This document shows, piece after piece, positions 30,571 to 40,606 of a stretch of 64,000 nucleotides of DNA. Location: positions 62,001 through 126,000 of the forward strand of contig BGKB01000053.1 of assembly GCA_003116975.1 (NCBI GenBank), read 5' to 3'. Positions within the stretch are counted from its first letter, which is position 1. The number at the start of each line of letters is the position of its first letter. The notes beneath the pieces are model-generated. The model was not told the DNA's origin. It ran no database searches and saw only the letters and a list, made by a program, of their open reading frames with translations. The stretch is from Aurantiochytrium sp. KH105. Taxonomy: Eukaryota; Sar; Bigyra; Thraustochytrida; Thraustochytriidae. A program made the translations under genes and the position numbers.

Positions 30571-30908
30571 TATCCCGTCCTTTCTCCCTATGCTCAACGG
30601 CGCTCAACGGCACCCTGCGGTTAGGTTTGGTTAGGTTTACTAAAGCTTAGGTTACAGAGAGTCCAATAGATCCAGAGATGCGGCGATCTTCATTCGCCTT
30701 CTCTCGGGCGCAAACTCGGATCAGAAGCAGAGGAAGCGTCTTGCTTCGTTCGCTTGGCGCGCGCGCGCGAGGAAGGACTGCAACAGTCTGTCTGCGTGGC
30801 GGCCAGCGGACCACCGTATTCGCGCGCGTATCGAGAAGAAGTCGGCGTCCGTCGTCTTCTTTCGCGGTAAAGTAGCGCGGCAGGAGAAGCGAGCCGGGAC
30901 CGGGCACG

Positions 30909-32487
30909 ATGAACCGCAACCAGTATGACACCGACGTCTCCACCTGGAGCCCGCAGGGCAAGCTGCACCAGGTCGAGTACGCAATGGAGTCTGTGAAGCA
31001 GGGAACCTGCTGCTTGGGCTTGCGTAGCGAGGAGTTTGTTGTTCTTGCTGCTTTGAAGAAGTAAGTTAACCGAGCAGCCCAACGTTGCAACGTTGGGCCG
31101 AAAAACGTTGACCGCGGGTGCACCATCACGGCGAGGATACCAGATAGAGTTGATGACTGACGGACAAACCCACGCGCTCGACATTGGCTTACCATCGCGC
31201 ACAATATCCTCCTTTCTCTTGTATTTGTGTGTATGTGTCTGTCTTTTCGCTCGTGCATATATTTACTCGTACTATATTGCAGGACCAAGGAGGAACTTGC
31301 TTCGCATCAGAAGAAGCTCTTCAAGGTTGATGATCACATTGGCATCGGCGTGGCTGGCCTCACGGCTGACGCCCGCTCTCTGGCTACCTACATGCGTACC
31401 GAGTGCCTCAACCATCGCTTCCAGTTCAACAGCCCCATCATTACCGGTCGTCTTGTGTCTGACCTCGCGGACAAGCACCAGGCACGGACACAGGCATCGT
31501 GGAAGCGGCCCTATGGTGTCGGTCTCCTCGTTGGCGGATTTGATCGGGACGGCCCTCATTTGTACCAAACTTGCCCGAGCGGAAACCTGTACGAGTACAA
31601 GGCCATGGCCATCGGCTCCCGCGCACAGTCTGCCAAGACCTACATGGAGAAGCATCTTGCAAGCATTGAGAGCGGTACGTTTGATTTTTGCGATCTTGAC
31701 AGCTATTGCTCGCGCTCGTCCGGGTTTGGCGTTGGTTTTGGTTTTGGCTTTCGCTTTCGCTTCGACTTCGACTTCGACTTCGACTTTGCTTTCTCTCAGC
31801 CAGCCGTAGTCCCGTTTTCGTGTGTTGGAACTCAGACTGACGTTGCCCTTGGTTTGGGTGTTGTTTTCTTCTCTTTCCTTTTACTTTTTTCTCTNATTTG
31901 ATCGGGACGGCCCTCATTTGTACCAAACTTGCCCGAGCGGAAACCTGTACGAGTACAAGGCCATGGCCATCGGCCCCCGCGCACAGTCTGCCAAGACCTA
32001 CATGGAGAAGCATCTTGCAAGCATTGAGAGCGGTACGTTTGATTTTTGCGATCTTGACAGCTATTGCTCGCGCTCGTCCGGGTTTGGCGTTGGTTTTGGT
32101 TTTGGCTTTCGCTTTCGCTTCGACTTCGACTTCGACTTCGACTTTGCTTTCTCTCAGCCAGCCGTAGTCCCGTTTTCGTGTGTTGGAACTCAGACTGACG
32201 TTGCCCTTGGTTTGGGTGTTGTTTTCTTCTCTTTCCTTTTACTTTTTTCTCTCGTTTTGGCCCTTTCATTTCACAAATGTTTGTGTATTGATCGCGTACG
32301 CTTAGCCGACCTCGAGACGCTCGTCATTCACGCCCTCAAGGCCCTCGAAGGCCCAGCGAACGACAAGGATGTGTCCATGGAGAACGCAAGCGTCTCTGTT
32401 CTTGGCAAGGGCCAGCCATTTCAGATTCTCGAGGGCGACGACCTTAAGCCGTTCCTCGACCAAATGGGCTCCGCCTCGGGCCGCTAA
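30909..32487 (+). CDS. PSMA1: 20S proteasome subunit alpha type-1 (alpha6), three exons
   Basis: 241 aa from exons 30909-31060, 31283-31674 and 32306-32487. Donors are AA|GTAAGT and G|GTACGT; acceptors are TTGCAG and CTTAG. Phases join as [15 protein letters not shown] and ...[18 protein letters not shown], matching human PSMA1. Alpha subunits form the outer rings of the proteasome and gate substrate entry. The alpha-type N-terminal signature [20 protein letters not shown] and [25 protein letters not shown] and [14 protein letters not shown] are all present. The gene is complete, but intron 2 as printed carries a second copy of the exon-2 end (31896-32032) behind an undetermined base at 31895. 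That extra copy is left out of the model and is probably an assembly artefact. Confidence 0.93.
31538..32252. repeat. Direct duplication (2 x 357 bp) flanking an N; probable assembly artefact
   Basis: 31538-31894 is repeated at 31896-32252, separated by the only undetermined base in the window (n, 31895). The block spans the last ~137 bases of exon 2 and most of intron 2 of the proteasome gene. The only difference I saw is CGGCTCCCG against CGGCCCCCG. An exact duplication abutting an N is the usual trace of two overlapping contigs, perhaps two alleles, joined without merging. Confidence 0.9.
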
Positions 32488-32921
32488 ATTGCATGCGACC
32501 TGTCTTGCACCATTTCAGACTCAACTTCCATAAATAAACCCGTGCCCAATGAAGAATTAGTCTTTGAACCCTTGCGCGCGTTGGACCTTTCGTTCCCTTC
32601 TCGGTTGCTCGTGTTCGAGAGTCGATCTATTCTACTCGATTCTCTATCGAAAGCACAAGCATCTCTGCGGGCAGCCAGCTGCAGATCCTGCTGCTGCTGC
32701 TGCTGCAGGTGTGTGCGTGTCCTGGCCATGGTCCACTCGCGGTCCAAACGTGTACATTGTGCTCCACGCCAACCAATGCACGCGAGTCCATTCCCAGCTC
32801 CTCCCGCCGAGGCCCCGCAGCCTCACTCCGCATCCCGCTCCCGGATGGATTCCTCCCTCCCCCTCGACCGCAGTGTGCGCGCCAGTGTGCCGCGGCGCGA
32901 GAGAAAGAAAAGAAAAGAAAG

Positions 32922-32990
<69 letters not shown>
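32922..32990. repeat. (GCAA)n microsatellite
   Basis: About seventeen uninterrupted four-base units, read directly. Confidence 0.95.
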
Positions 32991-32991
<1 letters not shown>

Positions 32992-33112
32992 CGGAAAGAA
33001 AGAATGAAAGCCCTAGGGCGCCGCTAGGGCGCGCTAGGCGTGGACAACCCTTTTTCGCGCGCCCCGTTTCGTGGCTGCGCGGCGGAGCCCGACATGCAAT
33101 GCAGGCAGCAGG

Positions 33113-33190
33113 CAGAGCAGAGCAGAGCAGAGCAGAGCAGAGCAGAGCAGAGAGAGCAGCAGAACAGAGCAGCAGAGCAGAGCAGAGCGC
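33113..33190. repeat. (CAGAG)n imperfect microsatellite
   Basis: A five-base unit repeated about eight times perfectly, then in degenerate form, ending about 100 bases before the carrier ATG. Confidence 0.9.
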
Positions 33191-33288
33191 AGTCGAGGCC
33201 GGCGAGGCGAGCGGCGCGACGGGCGCGGCCCGAGCGAGAGCGCGGCGGAGGCGCGCGCAGGCGCGGGCCCGCGGGGGCGGCGGCTGCG

Positions 33289-34482
33289 ATGGCGCAGCGG
33301 GATGATGGCGCGGCGGCGATGCCATCGGCGGGCGCCGGAGCCCTCGCGGCGGAGCAGGGCGGCGGCGCGCGCAGGCTCTCGCGCATGGACTCGCGCGAGG
33401 CGGCCGTGTGGAGGCACCAGGAGCGGCAGCTGGAGGACCTGCGCCGCGAGGAGGCGGCGCTGAACGCCCCGGGGGAGGGCAAGCTGCCCATCGCGGGCGG
33501 CGCCTCCGTGGAGAAGCGCTCGGCCGACGGCTCGTACCAGGTCAAGGACACGGAGACGCATGTGATCAAGATTCAGGCGGAGCCGTCCAACAGCTACATG
33601 CGCATCAAACAGCTCGTGGCGGGCGGAGGCGCCGGGGCCATCACGAAGACGGCCGTGGCGCCCCTGGAACGGGTCAAAATCCTGCTGCAGGTTCAGGGCA
33701 TGAAGATGGCCGACCGCAGCAAGAGCGAGTTCAAGTACCGCGGCGTCCTCGGGACCATGCGCACAGTTTTAAAAGAGGAGGGCGTCCTGGCATTGTACAA
33801 GGGAAACGGTGCCAACGTGCTGCGCGTGGTGCCTGTGTACGCGCTCAAATTCACCTTCAACGACACCTTCAAGGACATGGTCCGCACGCCCAATGAGCCG
33901 CTGAGCTTTGGTCAGCTCATCATGGCAGGAACCCTTGCAGGTCTTTTCCAGACATGCGTCACGTATCCGCTCGAAACGGTGCGGACCCGACTCACCCTGG
34001 GCTCCGGTCTCGGTGTCCAGTTCAACGGCATCACAGACGTCCTCGTGCAGACGGTCCGCAAAGAGGGCATCGCAGGACTCTACAAGGGCATTGGGCCCAC
34101 GTTTTTGTCAGGGTCGCCTTATGTTGGGCTTCAAATGACATTTTACGAGATCTTCAAGCGCCGCCTTGAGGGCAGGCAAGACGGTCAGTCTGTGCTTACG
34201 ATTCAGGTCGAAAAGCTTTTGGCGGGCGCTTCAGCCGGTGTCATTGCGCAAACCATTACTTATCCAGGAGACACGATTCGCCGCCGTATGCAAATGAACG
34301 GCATGAACGGTGAGGCCAAGCTGTACAAAAATTCGTGGGAGTGCAGCAAGCTATTGGTGCAGCGGGAAGGTTTTGCGGGACTTTTTAATGGACTTGGTGC
34401 CAACCTCATTCGCTGCCTTCCGGGAGCTGCCATTCAGTTTTGGGCCTATGACTTCCTTAACGCCCTCATCAAGGATCTCTAA
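33289..34482 (+). CDS. Mitochondrial carrier family (SLC25) protein
   Basis: 397 aa from ATG 33289 (GCGATGG); the frame is open further up but runs through a microsatellite. About 105 N-terminal residues of low-complexity, charged sequence precede the carrier fold, which is longer than usual and not clearly a presequence. Three repeats of about 95 residues each carry the family signature: PLERVK, PLETVR and PGDTIR (in place of the usual Px[DE]xx[KR] third copy). The segment RRRMQMNG after the third signature resembles adenine-nucleotide and CoA-type carriers (SLC25A42/A16, plant ADNT1). It should sit in the mitochondrial inner membrane; the exact substrate is not determinable here. Confidence 0.9.
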   Translation: MAQRDDGAAAMPSAGAGALAAEQGGGARRLSRMDSREAAVWRHQERQLEDLRREEAALNAPGEGKLPIAGGASVEKRSADGSYQVKDTETHVIKIQAEPSNSYMRIKQLVAGGGAGAITKTAVAPLERVKILLQVQGMKMADRSKSEFKYRGVLGTMRTVLKEEGVLALYKGNGANVLRVVPVYALKFTFNDTFKDMVRTPNEPLSFGQLIMAGTLAGLFQTCVTYPLETVRTRLTLGSGLGVQFNGITDVLVQTVRKEGIAGLYKGIGPTFLSGSPYVGLQMTFYEIFKRRLEGRQDGQSVLTIQVEKLLAGASAGVIAQTITYPGDTIRRRMQMNGMNGEAKLYKNSWECSKLLVQREGFAGLFNGLGANLIRCLPGAAIQFWAYDFLNALIKDL

Positions 34483-34936
34483 GCGCCGACGATGGTGCGA
34501 GAACGGAGAGGTTTTTGTTGATGTTATGAGACGTAGGGGAGAATGAAATTCGTGTTTTCGACTCGACTGTATGCGTGCGGCCGCTGCACAAGCCGCGGAA
34601 ATATCATCGCCGCATGTGTGGGCGGCTACAAAGGGCCACCGCTATGGCCGCCTTGCTGCCACCGCGCGTTGCGTGGCGGCGCGCGAAAGAATACAATTTT
34701 AATGCAAAGAAACAATTTGACGATAGCGATATGATTAGTAGTTGCTTCAGCTATTCTCTTGATTGTTCCAAACTTGCAAAGACACACTCATCAAAGTCTG
34801 AATGGAGATTTTCCTTTTTTCAAACTTGCCTTGCGCGCGCATGCCATAGACCTGAAAAATGCAGCAACAGAGAAAAGGAAGTAAAGGATAGTGAGAAGAG
34901 AAGAGAAGAGAAGAGAAGAAAAGAAAAGGAAGGACT
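34483..34936. other. Convergent 3' region between carrier and glycine cleavage T-protein
   Basis: 3'UTR-like sequence with a (GAAGA)n purine run at about 34893-34930 directly before the T-protein stop. No coding exon seen. Confidence 0.45.
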
Positions 34937-36581
34937 TCAAGGGGCACGATAGTACTTTGCCGGGAGAAAGGGCATCTTCGAGATGGTCGCAGGGACAAAC
35001 TTCTTGCGCACCTTGCATGTGACCTCAGTTCCTGCCTTCATGAACGCGCGATCCACGTAGCCCATGGCCACAGGCTTGCCGAGAATTGGGCTAAAAGTGC
35101 CGCTGGTGATCTCGCCAATGGCCTCCTTGCCCTCGGCATCATAAATTTCAACGTGCGAACGTGCAGGCGCGCCGTCCACAACGAGGCCCACGCGAACCCT
35201 CGGGGGCTTTTGCGTCTTGTCCTTCATTTGCGCCTGAATCGTCTCCGCACCTGGGAAGCCGCCCTCCGCGCACCGGGCCTTGCTCACCGTCCATACGAGC
35301 CTGGCTCCCACGGGAGTCGTTGTCTCGTCAATATCATTGCCATACAGGCAAAGGCCTGCCTCGAGACGGAGGGTGTCGCGGGCACCAAGGCCCGCGGGCG
35401 CCACTTCCTCCTGCTCCAACAAAAGGTCCATGATCTTGTTGGCTTCAGAGTTCGACACAGAGATCTCAAAGCCATCCTCGCCCGTGTATCCGCAGCGCGT
35501 CAAGGTGCAGTCCACGCCGCCGATCTTGCCCATGCGAGCCTCCATAAAGTTCATCGCAGACACGGTAAGGTCATTCGCAAGACGATCCATCACAATCGCC
35601 GCCTTGGGGCCCTGGAGTGCAAATAGCGCAAGGTCCTCGAGGTGCTCGATTTTGGCGTCTAGTTTGCTGTCTTCCAGCCTTGCGTGCATGTGCTTGAGAT
35701 CCTTGTGCTTGCATGCGCCGTTAATTACCATTCCCCTACGCACGCGATGATGATGATGATGATGTTGATGTTTGTTGCATACATGTGTTAGCTCGTTTTC
35801 TCTTTTCTTTCTTTCCTTCCCGTTTTCTAATTTTAACTTTTCCATCGCACAGAGCCATCGTCCATTTAAGTGGGGAACGTACACAAAATCGTCAAAGCGC
35901 GTGATGACGGTATCATCGATGATGCCACCATGGTCGTTGGTAATGAGACTGAGACGGGCCTCGTTGCTCTTGAGGTTGGCAATGTCACCGACTACAATGC
36001 TCTCCACAAAAGCGACAGCATCCGGACCTGTAATTCTCACTTGGCCCATGTGCGAGACATCGAAGAGCGACGCCTCGTTGCGGGTGTGAAGACACTCCGC
36101 CTTGACGCCCGCCGGATACTGCAGAGGAAGCCAATACCCAGCAAAGTCGACGAGCTTGCCTCCGAGCTCCTGATGCTTGTCGTAGACGGCCGTCTTTAGC
36201 TGCGCAAATTCGCATTCGTCAGTTCGTCAGCGTGAGTGCTCCCATTCTTCATGCAACAACAACAACAACAACGAGAAAGAGAAGAACCTGTATTGCCAAG
36301 TTCAACGTTTTGTGCATTTTCTGCTTCGCTCATCTCGCCAAGCGTAACGCGGCGTGGTCTAGCGTGGGCGGTGGCCCTCTTCTTGCTAGCTAGCTAGCTA
36401 GCTTGCTAACTTGCTTGCTAGCTTGCTTCCTCTCTTTATCTCTGCCACGTACGGTGTTGGCGGCGTCCGCGTCCGACGCGAGGCCTCGGACCGCGACCTG
36501 CGCTGCTACGCGCGTCGCGGGCTGCTGGAGCTGCGCGCGGCGCAGGGCCGGCGCGAGGGGGGCGAGCGCGCGGGCGAGCAT
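34937..36581 (-). CDS. Glycine cleavage system T-protein (aminomethyltransferase), three exons
   Basis: 414 aa from exons 36581-36453, 36199-35883 and 35735-34937. Introns: 36452-36200 (donor ACC|GTACGT, acceptor GCGCAG) and 35882-35736 (donor TTTGT|GTACGT, acceptor GCGTAG). Phases are 0 and 2. The protein uses tetrahydrofolate to take methylene from H-protein-bound aminomethyl groups, releasing ammonia, in the mitochondrial matrix. Exon 1 encodes an Ala/Arg presequence ending near VRGLASD. Exon 2 starts LKTAVYDKHQELGGKLVDFAG and includes LFDVSHMGQVRITGPDAVAFVES, the family folate-binding start. Exon 3 has CGYTGEDGFEISV and ARDTLRLEAGLCLYGNDID. The C-terminus SKMPFLPAKYY matches eukaryotic homologues. 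A TTG-initiated extension at 36608 is rejected. It is divergent from REV1. Confidence 0.94.
36388..36430. repeat. (GCTA)n / GCTTGCTA repeat in T-protein intron 1
   Basis: Four to five CTAG-centred units followed by GCTTGCTAACTTGCTTG variants, inside intron 1 just downstream of the donor on the minus strand. Confidence 0.8.
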
Positions 36582-37076
36582 CGTGGCCGGCGAGGGGCAG
36601 GGCGGCAAGCGTCTGTCTCTGGTGTTTAACGAAGCGGGTTTGCGTCCTGCCAGCGCCTACTACGCCCGGCCAAGAAGATACCACTGATCCTGTAGAGCGA
36701 AGAACGAAGAAGAAGAAGAAGAAGAAGAAGAAGAAGAAGAAGGTGGATAGCGATGCGAAGATGATGATGATGACGATGACGACGGATCTATCAAACATGC
36801 AAGTCCACAGAGTCGCGGGCAGGTCGTGCCGCTCTGACCTGCCATTGGTTTTGGGGGGCCGTGCAGTGATTTGATTTGATTGCCTTGCCGTGATTCATTC
36901 ACGTTGAATTCACGATCGATGGTTCCTCTAGCCAACTCTCTTGCACCGACTGACTCGGATTCCATTCCCGCAACGGCGCCTCCCGGGGCAGCGGGCCGGT
37001 GCGGCCTCGGCCGGGCGCCGCCCTGGCTGGCTGGCCGGCGAGCGAGCGAGCGAGCGCGAGCGCGAGCGCGAGCACG
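36582..37076. promoter_or_regulatory. Divergent promoter region, T-protein / REV1
   Basis: 495 bases between opposite ATGs, with a (GAA)n run at about 36705-36740 and GATGAT triplets. The shortness argues against an upstream BRCT-encoding part of REV1 being hidden here. Confidence 0.45.
36705..36740. repeat. (AAG)n microsatellite
   Basis: About twelve uninterrupted triplets on the + strand, in the divergent promoter region. Confidence 0.95.
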
Positions 37077-39524
37077 ATGAGCTCGCACGAGCGCGGGCAA
37101 AAGGAGTTCGTGAGCCACTTTTATACGCAGTCGAGGCTCCACTTCATCGGGACGTGGAAGGAGCGCTACGCGCGCCTGCTCGAGTCACTCCCGGACTCGG
37201 TCCACGGAGAGCCCGCGCCGGGACCCGGAGGCCGGCGCTATGTCTTGCACGTCGACATGGACGCCTTCTTTGCATCAGTCTCGCTGCGCGACCGCCCCGA
37301 GCTCATGGACAAGCCCGTGGTCATTAGCGCCGCCTCGGACACCTCGAACGCAGAAGTAAGCTGCCCAAATTACCCCGCGCGAGCCTTTGGCGTGCGGGCG
37401 GGCATGTGGATGACCAAGGCGCGCGAGCTGTGCCCAGGGCTCATATCCATCAACTACGAGTTCGAAAAGTATACCGAGGTGGCGGAAATCATGTACCGCG
37501 CGCTCTACGAGACGACTCCCTTTGTCAACGGCGTCAGTTGCGACGAGGCGTACTTGGACATCACCCATCTTGTGGGCGAGATTGCAGACGAGGCCGAGCG
37601 CGAAGCCGCCATCGCGCGTCTGGTGCAGAACTTGCGCACAGCCATTTTCGAACGCACAAGCTGCCACGCGTCGGTGGGCGTTGGCGCGAGCATGCTCTTA
37701 GCACGCCTTGCGACAGCCAAGGCCAAGCCCAATGGCTGGCGCATCTTTCAAATGGACGAGAGCGGAAAAGCAACGCTTGCCTCCATGCCGGTGCGGGACT
37801 TGCCTCAGGTCGGCTGGAAGGGCGCGCGAGAGCTCGTTGCCAAGCTTGGCGCAGAAACTTGTGGGGACTTGCAGCAGAAAAGCCTTGAAGAGATTCAACG
37901 CCATTTTGGCCCGAAACGAGGCAAAACCATGTACAATCTCTGTCGAGGCATCGACAATAGGCCGTGGGTCCCCAACGGAATCAAAGAGCGCCAAACGATC
38001 GGGACTCAAATCTCTTGGGGCGTACGCATGGAGACGACCAAGGAAGTCATTACCTTTTTGGAAGGCCTGTGCGAGGAGCTTGTCGAGCGAATTTCGCGGT
38101 CTGAAAAGGCGGGTCTCGGTGCCAAGCGCATCAGCATTACGCTATGGAAAGCTAAACCCGATGCCAATCCCAATCATCGAAAAGGCTCTCTCGGCCACGG
38201 CGAGTGCAACATTTTACAGCGGACTGTCGCATTGCATCACACGGCGACCTCGGCACCCGAGTTCTTGCACCATGCACGAAAACTTCTTGAGAGATTGGAC
38301 TGCGCTCCCACGGACGTTCGTGGTCTCGGTGTCTCCGCTTCAAGCTTTGCGCGACCAGACCGCGTGCTTCATGACTTCTTCGCCCCGCCGTCCGCGCCCT
38401 CGAAGCGTATACGCTCTATAAACGACGATGGAAAGGACGAGGGCTTGCTTAAGCGCTCCAAGGTCGATAAAGACGTAGATAAAAGTGCACGCTTGCAAGA
38501 GGAGGACCACCACGAGGCTGAGGACAATGAGGAAGTAGTAGCAGAAGAAGAAAGGCATGGGCCGAACGTGGATGATGTGCAGGCATTAGAGGCATCAACG
38601 CGTCATAGGTCGCTCGGGTCTGAGCAAACACGCGACGAAAGGGCGAAGATCAGCACACAAGCGGGCGAGGGCCTTTCATCGCCAACCTCAAAGAGTAGCA
38701 GGGGTGGTGATAAAACTCACGAAAGAGGTCCTGCGAATAACGCCGTGATTGCGCTATTGAATGACTCGCAGGATGATGATGTGATGCGCGACAGCATTGA
38801 AGACGATGCCAAGGTGGTCGAGATTGAAGACGACGCACTCGCAAAGCCAATATATGAACGTGCAATTGTGGATGAGGGGAGCAACATCGAGGTCGGAAAG
38901 GAGACAAATGGTGAGGTCATCAGTCTCGACGACGACGATGATCATGATGAATACGATAACAATGGAGACGACAATTACAATCGTAATATTGAGGTTGACG
39001 AGGGGTTATCGAATCAGATCGTGGATCTCGAGAACTGTGAAAAAACAAACAAGCAAAAACGCGCAAACGATGATGAGGAAGACGATGTGCTAAGCAATCC
39101 CAGCCCAAGCGAAAGACGAGCAAAGAGGTTTCCAAAGAAGAGCGGGACCATCTCGCTGAAAGCTGCTCTTGCCCGAATTCGGGAGAGATTGCATGGTGAC
39201 ATGGTGCGCGCCAAATGTCTTCCGTCGGTGCGCTGTAGCAGTTCCACATCATTCTCGGACGAGTATTGTGGAATGAGCACGTGTGGCGCCTATGCTTGTA
39301 TGCGTACCAGTGCTCTTGACGATGCTTCCGATATGCTCCATTCCCAGGCCATGGCATTTGCGCAGAACGGTCGAAGCAAGGACGCCCTTGCCCTCGTTCG
39401 TGGAACACGGGCATGGTGGCGATTGTACTGGACATCATCAGCTGCAGACACAAGAGATGTCTTTTCGTCAAATTGCGCACAAATTGAGACAGAGCTAGTA
39501 AGCCTGGCTCAGTGTGGCGTTTGA
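37077..39524 (+). CDS. REV1: REV1-type Y-family DNA polymerase lacking the BRCT domain
   Basis: 815 aa. REV1 inserts dCMP opposite abasic or damaged sites and scaffolds other translesion polymerases. ATG 37077 opens directly into the REV1-specific motif FVSHFYTQSRLHFIGTWKERY, which in animals and yeast lies about 300 residues in, after the BRCT domain. The palm has HVDMDAFF (D60, D62) and SCDEAYLD (D156, E157), all catalytic acidic residues present. Fingers, thumb (LPQVGWKGARELVAKLG) and little-finger segments continue to about residue 430, ending in VRGLGVSAS. From about 440 to 690 it is acidic, disordered sequence. The final ~130 residues are helical with two Trp and could be a diverged polymerase-interacting C-terminal domain. 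BRCT loss is seen directly; its effect is inference. Confidence 0.9.
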   Translation: MSSHERGQKEFVSHFYTQSRLHFIGTWKERYARLLESLPDSVHGEPAPGPGGRRYVLHVDMDAFFASVSLRDRPELMDKPVVISAASDTSNAEVSCPNYPARAFGVRAGMWMTKARELCPGLISINYEFEKYTEVAEIMYRALYETTPFVNGVSCDEAYLDITHLVGEIADEAEREAAIARLVQNLRTAIFERTSCHASVGVGASMLLARLATAKAKPNGWRIFQMDESGKATLASMPVRDLPQVGWKGARELVAKLGAETCGDLQQKSLEEIQRHFGPKRGKTMYNLCRGIDNRPWVPNGIKERQTIGTQISWGVRMETTKEVITFLEGLCEELVERISRSEKAGLGAKRISITLWKAKPDANPNHRKGSLGHGECNILQRTVALHHTATSAPEFLHHARKLLERLDCAPTDVRGLGVSASSFARPDRVLHDFFAPPSAPSKRIRSINDDGKDEGLLKRSKVDKDVDKSARLQEEDHHEAEDNEEVVAEEERHGPNVDDVQALEASTRHRSLGSEQTRDERAKISTQAGEGLSSPTSKSSRGGDKTHERGPANNAVIALLNDSQDDDVMRDSIEDDAKVVEIEDDALAKPIYERAIVDEGSNIEVGKETNGEVISLDDDDDHDEYDNNGDDNYNRNIEVDEGLSNQIVDLENCEKTNKQKRANDDEEDDVLSNPSPSERRAKRFPKKSGTISLKAALARIRERLHGDMVRAKCLPSVRCSSSTSFSDEYCGMSTCGAYACMRTSALDDASDMLHSQAMAFAQNGRSKDALALVRGTRAWWRLYWTSSAADTRDVFSSNCAQIETELVSLAQCGV

Positions 39525-39919
39525 CTTGAAGCAAGAGACAAATTCGCAAGTTTTCGCGCATGAGTGTTTGTTACAAGAATGGAAGAGAAAAACAGGGAGA
39601 ACTATCAAAGGTAATTTGATGGCCGTTGATGATGAGATCAAAAGAGTGGTTCTCGCATCTCTGCTTGGAATGAATGATTCATGATTCATTTTAGGTAGGT
39701 GTCGATGAAATAATTGTGTGCTATTATCTCACAGAGTCACCAAGAATAATCCTGTTTTCGACGCATCTTCTTCTTCTTCTCGTCACGCTCATTGATTCAT
39801 TCAAACCGATGTTCTGCAGCAACATAGACGATGACTTTGCAAGCAAGCAATAAAGCAAGCAGTCACTCAAACCGATAGCAGGGTGGAAAGCAGCGAAAAG
39901 AAAATTTGAGGTTTTGACT
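39525..39919. other. Convergent 3' region between REV1 and RPS3
   Basis: AT-richer UTR-like sequence with a GATTCATTCA-type direct repeat near 39670-39688 and a CTT triplet run at about 39767-39781. No gene seen. Confidence 0.4.
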
Positions 39920-40606
39920 TTAAGCCACAGGGGTGGGGAGGGGCTGGGCCGGCACGGAGTACTCCTTGGGCTCGAGGACCTCGACGTGGTCAGCGAGGGG
40001 GGTCTTGGGGCCGATCTTGCCAGCAGGGTCGTGGGGAAGCATAATAGCGACCTTGACACCGAGGACACCCTGGCGCATAAGAACATGGCGGACAGCCTTG
40101 TCGACGTACTCCTGCGAGGGCTGGCCAGACTTGATCATGTAACCCTCCTTGAACTTCATGCTCTTGGCACGCTGGGCACGCAGCTTACCAGAGACAATAA
40201 CCTCGCAACCCTTGGCGCCGTTCTCCATGACGTAGCGAAGGACACTGTAGCACGCGCGGCGCACGGTGAGACCCTCGAGGAGCTTGAACTTGAGGGACTC
40301 GGCCTGGGTCTGCGCGCTGAGGCCACGCTGCTGGATCTTCTCAGCGTAGAGCTCGACGGAGCCGTCGGCGAACTTGAAGCGCTTCTGGACGACCGAGGTG
40401 AGCTCGCGAATACGCTGGCCCTTCTCACCGAGGACCTCGAGGGTGCGGGTGGCGCGGATGATGATCTCCGTGCGCATCGGGGTCACGCGGACCTCGAGAC
40501 CAGCGAAGCCAGCCTCGGCCAGCTCGCGGCGGAGGAGCTCGTTGAGCTCCGCGTAGAACACGCCATCGGCGACGAACTTGCGCTTCTTGTTGGCGACGAG
40601 CGACAT
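39920..40606 (-). CDS. RPS3: 40S ribosomal protein S3 (uS3)
   Basis: 228 aa, intronless. uS3 lines the mRNA entry channel of the small ribosomal subunit. It starts [24 protein letters not shown] and contains the KH-domain core [39 protein letters not shown], the highly conserved [28 protein letters not shown] and [16 protein letters not shown]. Length fits eukaryotic S3 with a slightly short Pro-rich tail ([11 protein letters not shown]). Codon choice is strongly biased to C/G-ending codons, as expected for a very highly expressed gene. A CTG/CAG triplet run lies in the leader just upstream of the ATG, and a TTAGGG-like doublet lies about 270 bases upstream. Confidence 0.98.
   Translation of the reverse strand: MSLVANKKRKFVADGVFYAELNELLRRELAEAGFAGLEVRVTPMRTEIIIRATRTLEVLGEKGQRIRELTSVVQKRFKFADGSVELYAEKIQQRGLSAQTQAESLKFKLLEGLTVRRACYSVLRYVMENGAKGCEVIVSGKLRAQRAKSMKFKEGYMIKSGQPSQEYVDKAVRHVLMRQGVLGVKVAIMLPHDPAGKIGPKTPLADHVEVLEPKEYSVPAQPLPTPVA

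Larger units (their letters stand above)
30019..30908. promoter_or_regulatory. Divergent spacer between DNAI7 (-) and PSMA1 (+)
   Basis: 890 bases holding both promoters. It contains a degenerate ~21-base CAAGCTT/GCTTGTGATC repeat (30049-30145), a TTTCC pyrimidine run (30523-30570) and a doubled GGTTAGGTTT (30622-30640). No coding exon is seen; open frames through the first repeat read as LDHKQ-type artefacts. Confidence 0.45.
32488..33288 (+). other. Intergenic with (CAAG)n and (AGAGC)n arrays
   Basis: PSMA1 3'UTR, with AATAAA at about 32532-32538, followed by repeat-rich leader of the carrier gene. The open frames over the arrays are repeat artefacts such as KQAS and CLLA. Confidence 0.5.

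Noticed and set aside
31896-32032. Additional copy of the PSMA1 exon-2 end as a real alternative exon
   Set aside because: Inclusion would duplicate residues and shift the frame, and the copy begins exactly at an N, so an assembly cause is preferred.
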